Assembly: GCF_006716645.1 (NCBI RefSeq)
Contig: NZ_VFPL01000002.1
Location: 405,882-469,881, forward strand
Length of the DNA: 64,000 nt
Reading direction: 5' to 3'
Source: Arcticibacter tournemirensis
GTDB taxonomy: Bacteria > Bacteroidota > Bacteroidia > Sphingobacteriales > Sphingobacteriaceae
Shown: one piece after another, positions 59,760-64,000 of the stretch
How the letters are laid out: every line of letters starts with the position of its first letter
How positions within the stretch are numbered: position 1 is the first letter of the stretch
Position numbers and translations under genes: made by a program
The notes under the pieces: generated by a model
Seen by the model: only the letters and a program-made list of their open reading frames with translations
Told to the model about the DNA's origin: nothing
The model's database searches: none

Positions 59760-60815
59760 TTAATCATCGTCGGATGCATTGGGATCAAACATCCACAGAT
59801 CGTCGGTACCACTTGTACTCGATCCACCGCCAGTGGTGATATATCCTTTTCCGTTTATGGCAAATCCCGTGGCTCCGTATCTTGAACTTCCCTCAAAGGT
59901 ATCCACATCTTCCCATAGATCTCTGTCGGGGTTATACCTCCAGCTCGTGCTGGACGTTCCGCTTCCCATCCCGGTAGTTAAATAACCGTAATTTCCGATG
60001 GAGAATGCTACTGCCGAATACCGCTGCAGATTATAATTGTAGTCGTCGTTTTCCTTGATCTCCTTCGTTTCTTCATCATCCCCGTCAGGATAAAGAGAGA
60101 TTTTGCGCGTCCATGTGTCTTTAGAGGGATCATAGGCATAAAAAGAAGGAACGAGTGCTCCGTTATTCTGTCCGCCGCCCACGTAAGCGATATTGCCGAT
60201 TACGAAAGAAAATGCCATTACCCTCTTGGTTTTTATATTGGAGATTTTCTCCCATCCCGGAGTTGACTTAGATGGATCGTATTTATAAAAGTCCTGCTGA
60301 TCATTATTCCCATCGGTGCCACTGCCGACGTAACCGATGTTATTGATGGAAAAAGACACAGCATAATAACGACCGCCAGCACCAGGGAAATCAGCTATCT
60401 TTGTCCATTTGTTAGTTCCCGGATCATATTCATAGAAATCCTTGTATTTCTCATCGGTCAGCGAATTACGACCTAAACCAACATATCCTTTTCCTCCTGC
60501 AGAAAAGGCAACCGCATCTGTTCTGGGAGCGCCAGGAAACGTTGCTATTGTATCCCAATTATCGCGCGCAGCGTCGTAAGACCAAAAATCGGCCAGATGT
60601 CTTTTATCTGTTGAACTGGCACCGTAATTATATCCCGTTCCTACATAGGCAATATCGTCGATAACAAAAGAAACAGCTCCCCGCCTTGAAACACCTCCAA
60701 AGTCGGACTTCCTGATCCAGTCACCCGCTAAATCATCGTCATCATCACTGCTGCTACATCCTGCAAAGAGGGTTAGCAAACAAAGGAAAAAAGCGCCCGT
60801 GAAAAGTTTATTCAT
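59760..60815 (-). CDS. Kelch-repeat lipoprotein
   Basis: 351 residues. A lipoprotein signal ends at Cys20 (TLFAGCSSSDDDDD, an acidic export signal type seen in surface lipoproteins). About six Kelch blades follow with the pattern xxAVSFxIxxxxYVGxGxxxxxxxxDFYxYDPxxxxWxxxxxFP, for example GGRYYAVSFSINNIGYVGSG. Forms a six-bladed propeller, probably binding a ligand at the surface. It begins 4 bp after the DUF4270 gene and is probably translated from the same message. Confidence 0.85.
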   Translation of the reverse strand: MNKLFTGAFFLCLLTLFAGCSSSDDDDDLAGDWIRKSDFGGVSRRGAVSFVIDDIAYVGTGYNYGASSTDKRHLADFWSYDAARDNWDTIATFPGAPRTDAVAFSAGGKGYVGLGRNSLTDEKYKDFYEYDPGTNKWTKIADFPGAGGRYYAVSFSINNIGYVGSGTDGNNDQQDFYKYDPSKSTPGWEKISNIKTKRVMAFSFVIGNIAYVGGGQNNGALVPSFYAYDPSKDTWTRKISLYPDGDDEETKEIKENDDYNYNLQRYSAVAFSIGNYGYLTTGMGSGTSSTSWRYNPDRDLWEDVDTFEGSSRYGATGFAINGKGYITTGGGSSTSGTDDLWMFDPNASDDD

Positions 60816-60819
60816 AATC

Positions 60820-62190
60820 CTATAGTTTTAATTTTGTATATGTAACTCTTAATTTGATTTTTACGTCGGCATTGGCCTGAGATCCTACGATCAGGCGATT
60901 AAAGGTATTTTGCAGGTCTGCAACCGGCACAGTGAGCAGGAGCGAGGTATTATTGTATTTTGAATAATAGCTTGAAATATACTCAGTCAGAGGAAAACTA
61001 TACGACGCCTTCCCTTCAACATAATCGCTGTACGTTAAGTATAGGGCTGACTGGCTAGTCTGCGGATCCGACAGTATCTGGGTGGGCCGATTGTTTTTAT
61101 CGGCAACCAGAAGCACCAGTTGGGCCGGCCTTTCAAAAGGCAGATAATGAGGAGCCCCGGGTGTTTCAACCAGTAGCTCTGCTTTATTGATAACGATATC
61201 GCCACCTGAATTTAAAAACCGGATATAGGGTATTGATATCCGGGTAACCAGACCCGCCATCGCCTGAATATAGGTTTTGTCGGATGTAAGGTCAGAAGAA
61301 ACAACTGTATTGGATAAGCCTATATCTTTTAACTTAGTAGCGCTCCTGTCGGCATCAAAGTGATTGAACTGGTAGTTGTTATCGTACAGACTGAACGCCA
61401 TCTCCTGTTTTTTCTTATTCCCTTCGCCATCTACATAGGAGTAATAGATCTTTACACTAACGGAATCTCTGAAGCCAACAATAGCGTTTCCGACGCTGGT
61501 TCCGGGCTTAAGCACCATTCCCTTAAAATAATCGAGAAAAAGGTCGGTATTAGAGAGAAGAGTACTCTCCTCTTTTACCAGGTTGAAGAACGACTTCCCC
61601 ATGTTATCTGGCAGGCGAAGCATCAAACTGTCGGAACCCGGTTTCGGATAATAGGAGAGAGTAGCCAGTGGAGCAGGATCATGCCTGAACTTTGAGCGGT
61701 TATAAAATGTGGCTGAACTTGAAAACACATTCTGCGCCTCCGATGAAAGGTAGTCGGACACTTTGGGCAGTACAAGGCGCTCCGAAAGCTGGTAAACTGA
61801 TATGTCCTGCTTCTGCAGAGTGTCGCCATAATAATATCCCGAGTAATTTAGCCTGAGCCTGACCGAATCAAACACAGCGTCGGTGGGGAGTGAAGAAGTG
61901 TTAAGACCCGAGGGCGAAATCTGAAAATAACTGGATGAACTGATAATGCCGAGCTCAGGGTCATTGATCCTTCCTACCAGCAACACTCCTTTCCCAGCGG
62001 ACGGAAGAGAATCGAGCAGCATCGTTGCTGTGCTTATTGTAACAGTATCGGTGATATTCGCAAACAATGTCTCATCCTCGCCAATTCCAATAGAGCTGTT
62101 CTTTTCGCAAGATGCAAGTACAACCACTAAGGTTAACAAACCAGCAAACCACTTTAACAATTGCATGCACCGTCTGATCGAATTATCCAT
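60820..62190 (-). CDS. DUF4270 family lipoprotein
   Basis: 456 residues. Lipoprotein signal with LTLVVVLASCEKNSSIGIGE. Body: DETLFANITDTVTISTATML and GKGVLLVGRINDPELGIISS, then a C-terminal region of beta strands ending VKIKLRVTYTKLKL, as in the Bacteroidota DUF4270 family. Function unknown. In other Bacteroidota it commonly follows the panC-linked GT5 gene; here it is on the opposite strand beyond the IS1182 element. Confidence 0.85.
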   Translation of the reverse strand: MDNSIRRCMQLLKWFAGLLTLVVVLASCEKNSSIGIGEDETLFANITDTVTISTATMLLDSLPSAGKGVLLVGRINDPELGIISSSSYFQISPSGLNTSSLPTDAVFDSVRLRLNYSGYYYGDTLQKQDISVYQLSERLVLPKVSDYLSSEAQNVFSSSATFYNRSKFRHDPAPLATLSYYPKPGSDSLMLRLPDNMGKSFFNLVKEESTLLSNTDLFLDYFKGMVLKPGTSVGNAIVGFRDSVSVKIYYSYVDGEGNKKKQEMAFSLYDNNYQFNHFDADRSATKLKDIGLSNTVVSSDLTSDKTYIQAMAGLVTRISIPYIRFLNSGGDIVINKAELLVETPGAPHYLPFERPAQLVLLVADKNNRPTQILSDPQTSQSALYLTYSDYVEGKASYSFPLTEYISSYYSKYNNTSLLLTVPVADLQNTFNRLIVGSQANADVKIKLRVTYTKLKL

Positions 62191-62657
62191 TTTTACTCCC
62201 TTAAGAATTTTTGAATTGGTGTCAAATATGCGGTCCCGTTTTGTGCTTTAAATGAATTTTAACATAGTTTAACTCAGCAGCAGAATCGGAATCAAAACAT
62301 TAACACTTTTTTACTATTTAGCAGGGAAAGCGACAATAATTCCATCCTTTCCTTAACAGGTTTCACATTTTCAAAATGAAACAGCCGGTCTTTGCATAAA
62401 AAAACTCATAAGCGGCTAATCACTTTCATTTTTGACCACGAATTTATAGAGTATCAGATCCACGTTTTAAGAAATGCGATCTAGGACCGCATTTGCGAGA
62501 CCATTATCAGAATTTTGGCGAGAATACAAGATCCTTTGGCAGTAGAACAACCTTAATAAAAAGCATAAATAGATGAAATCCGGAGATTAGTCGTTATAAT
62601 AGAACCTTTAATCTTATTTATCCGTAAATAAGCCATTTAGTATCTATTTTAGCGTGG
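62191..62657. other. Divergent spacer, no gene recognised
   Basis: 467 bp between DUF4270 and the sensor kinase. On the minus strand CATATTTG (62223-62230) is a near match to a -7 element for DUF4270. AAATGCG (62472-62478) and CGCATTT (62488-62494) form a small inverted repeat. No reading frame of substance is visible. Confidence 0.45.
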
Positions 62658-63791
62658 ATGAATAAGATCAAGTTGCAGAACTGGCTACAGGAAGCTATCC
62701 CGCTGCTGCTCTGGCTGGGCTTCGTGTTGTTACCTTTTTTGATGCGTTCGGCGTCCATGCCCGCCTATGTACGCACTCATTTTCTGGAGAATATCTTCCT
62801 GACTAACCTACTGTTGCTAGCTGTGTTTTACCTTCATGCCTACGGAATTTACCCGCTTAGAAAAAGAAAGAACGGCATCTGGTTGTATGTACTTGCTTTG
62901 GCTGCTTGCATGGCTGCTTTTATGTTCGTTTCACAGCGAATATCTCCGGGCCCCCAACCGGCTGTTCTTGCGGAAAGGGAAAGGGCAAGAGCATTACCAT
63001 ACCCAGGCAGCTTTCAGCACAGGGATAGTTTGCCAGGGCCGGAACATTTTCCACGCCCCGGTGGCGAGCCTCCTATGAAGGTACGCCTTTTATTCCCGGG
63101 CTTCCGGATAACCCCTTTCTTCTTTGTCATCCTCTGCAGCTATTGCTACTGTATTCTTAGAGATACCACCAAGCGGGAAAGAGCTCTAAAAGAACATGAA
63201 AATGAAAATCTGAAAACGGAGCTTACCTTTTTACGTTCGCAGATCAGTCCTCACTTTATGTTCAACGTGCTTAACAGCATGGTTTCGCTGGCCCGCAAGC
63301 AATCTCCATTGCTCGAAGCTTCACTTATTAACATGTCGAACCTGATGCGTTATATGTTGTATGAAAGTAATGGCAAACTGGTTTCGCTAAATACAGAACT
63401 GGAATATCTAAGAAATTATATCGACCTGCAACTGTTGCGCTACGGCGATTCGGTAAGACTTAACTTATATATCAACGGACAAGCGGAGCATTATCATATA
63501 GAACCGATGCTTCTTATTCCTTTTGTGGAAAATGCTTTTAAACACGGTATTTCGATGATTAAGGATCCTCTTATTGATATATCTGTTTCTGTTAACAATG
63601 AAACAGGTGAATTGCTCTTTAACGTTGTAAATAACATTAGTCCCCAGGAAAACAAGGATGAAGGAGAAATTGGAATTGGCCTTGCTAACGTAAAGAGGAG
63701 GCTTGCGCTATTGTATCCTGAAAAGCATCATTTAAAAATTGAACGGGCTAGAAACCTTTTTAATGTCGAACTTCAAATTAAACTTACATAA
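62658..63791 (+). CDS. LytS/YehU-type sensor histidine kinase
   Basis: 377 residues. Three or four membrane helices (LLLWLGFVLLPFLMRSA, IFLTNLLLLAVFYLHAYGIY, LYVLALAACMAAFMFVS, ITPFFFVILCSYCYCIL) with a proline-rich loop; His_kinase domain with LRSQISPHFMFNVLNSMVSL (phospho-accepting His) and LEYLRNYIDLQLLRYGDSV; then an ATPase part (LIPFVENAFKHGISM, GEIGIGLANVKRRLALLYP). Partner of the LytTR-type regulator that overlaps its stop. Confidence 0.9.
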   Translation: MNKIKLQNWLQEAIPLLLWLGFVLLPFLMRSASMPAYVRTHFLENIFLTNLLLLAVFYLHAYGIYPLRKRKNGIWLYVLALAACMAAFMFVSQRISPGPQPAVLAERERARALPYPGSFQHRDSLPGPEHFPRPGGEPPMKVRLLFPGFRITPFFFVILCSYCYCILRDTTKRERALKEHENENLKTELTFLRSQISPHFMFNVLNSMVSLARKQSPLLEASLINMSNLMRYMLYESNGKLVSLNTELEYLRNYIDLQLLRYGDSVRLNLYINGQAEHYHIEPMLLIPFVENAFKHGISMIKDPLIDISVSVNNETGELLFNVVNNISPQENKDEGEIGIGLANVKRRLALLYPEKHHLKIERARNLFNVELQIKLT

Positions 63792-64000
63792 TGAACTGTC
63801 TGGTTGTTGATGACGAAAAGCTGGCACTTGAACTTTTGGAAGATAACGTCAAAAAGGTTCCCTTTCTCTCACTGTCATTTTCCTGCCGGAATTCAATGGA
63901 GGCATTAGAGGTTTTAAAGGAGAATAAAATAGATCTTATATTTCTGGACATCAAAATGCCGGGACTAACGGGACTCGAATTTATACAGACGCTTCAAAAC
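63791..64000 (+). CDS. LytTR-type response regulator, partial (C-terminus outside window)
   Basis: 70 codons before the window edge. Receiver domain start NCLVVDDEKLALELLEDNVK with acidic pocket DDE, and the phospho-accepting Asp in IDLIFLDIKMPGLTGLEFIQ. ATG 63791 shares one base with the kinase stop (TAATG), so the pair is translationally coupled. The DNA-binding domain, expected to be LytTR, is outside the window. Confidence 0.88.
   Translation, partial: MNCLVVDDEKLALELLEDNVKKVPFLSLSFSCRNSMEALEVLKENKIDLIFLDIKMPGLTGLEFIQTLQN

Overview
The window is chromosomal DNA from a member of the Bacteroidota, most likely Sphingobacteriaceae (Pedobacter or Mucilaginibacter-like). The reasons are the promoters (TTTG, about 19-21 bp, TAnnTTTG), the lack of Shine-Dalgarno sequences, and lineage-typical families: DUF4270, DUF6266, DUF6728, a 46-residue partner of RidA, a single-domain GT5 protein beside panC, and a multi-SLBB polysaccharide export protein. 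There is no rRNA, tRNA or CRISPR array.

Layout. 1-4364 (minus): start of a capsule/exopolysaccharide locus that continues off the left edge (SLBB export protein, Wzz-type chain-length protein, LegB-type dehydratase). 4583-4750: an array of 11-bp units in two orientations. 4937-9265 (plus): translation genes rplM-rpsI-rpsB-tsf, then pyrH-frr. 9356-17235: an ABC exporter, a tiny PLDc_N membrane protein, an MFS carrier, a DUF6728-ridA-recG operon and an abundant OmpA-type porin. 17876-38523: a 20-kb glycan-assembly island with three GT9, eight GT2, two GnT-I-like, one GT10, one GT61 and one GT8-like glycosyltransferase, an MsbA-like flippase, a TIGR04325 methyltransferase, FdtA/FdtB amino-sugar enzymes and UDP-galactopyranose mutase. 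Much of it looks built by repeated local duplication. 38524-43985: heptad repeats, a duplicated 150-bp palindromic repeat, then the rimP-nusA-infB operon (minus). 44177-48504: an unknown polytopic protein and an ABC/GntR/GIN-like operon with a palindromic operator. 48650-50076: an intact IS3-family element with a visible 3-bp target duplication. 50255-57878: DUF6266, a holin-family membrane protein, M1 peptidase, TlpA-like lipoprotein, rfaE2, panD, panC and GT5. 57911-59715: an IS1182-type element. 59760-64000: Kelch and DUF4270 lipoproteins and a LytS/LytTR two-component pair cut by the right edge.

How it fits together: GT9 enzymes, MsbA, RfaE2, Glf, FdtA/B and the many glycosyltransferases point to lipooligosaccharide or O-glycan outer-core assembly. 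The left-edge Wza/Wzz/LegB genes point to a separate surface polysaccharide.

The most unusual observation is a set of intergenic arrays of degenerate 7-bp units. They use at least five word families and keep a strict 7-bp register even where the word changes. Most start within a few bases of a stop codon (6724, 7660, 13163, 38524, 55909). A related array with an 11-bp period lies upstream of rplM.
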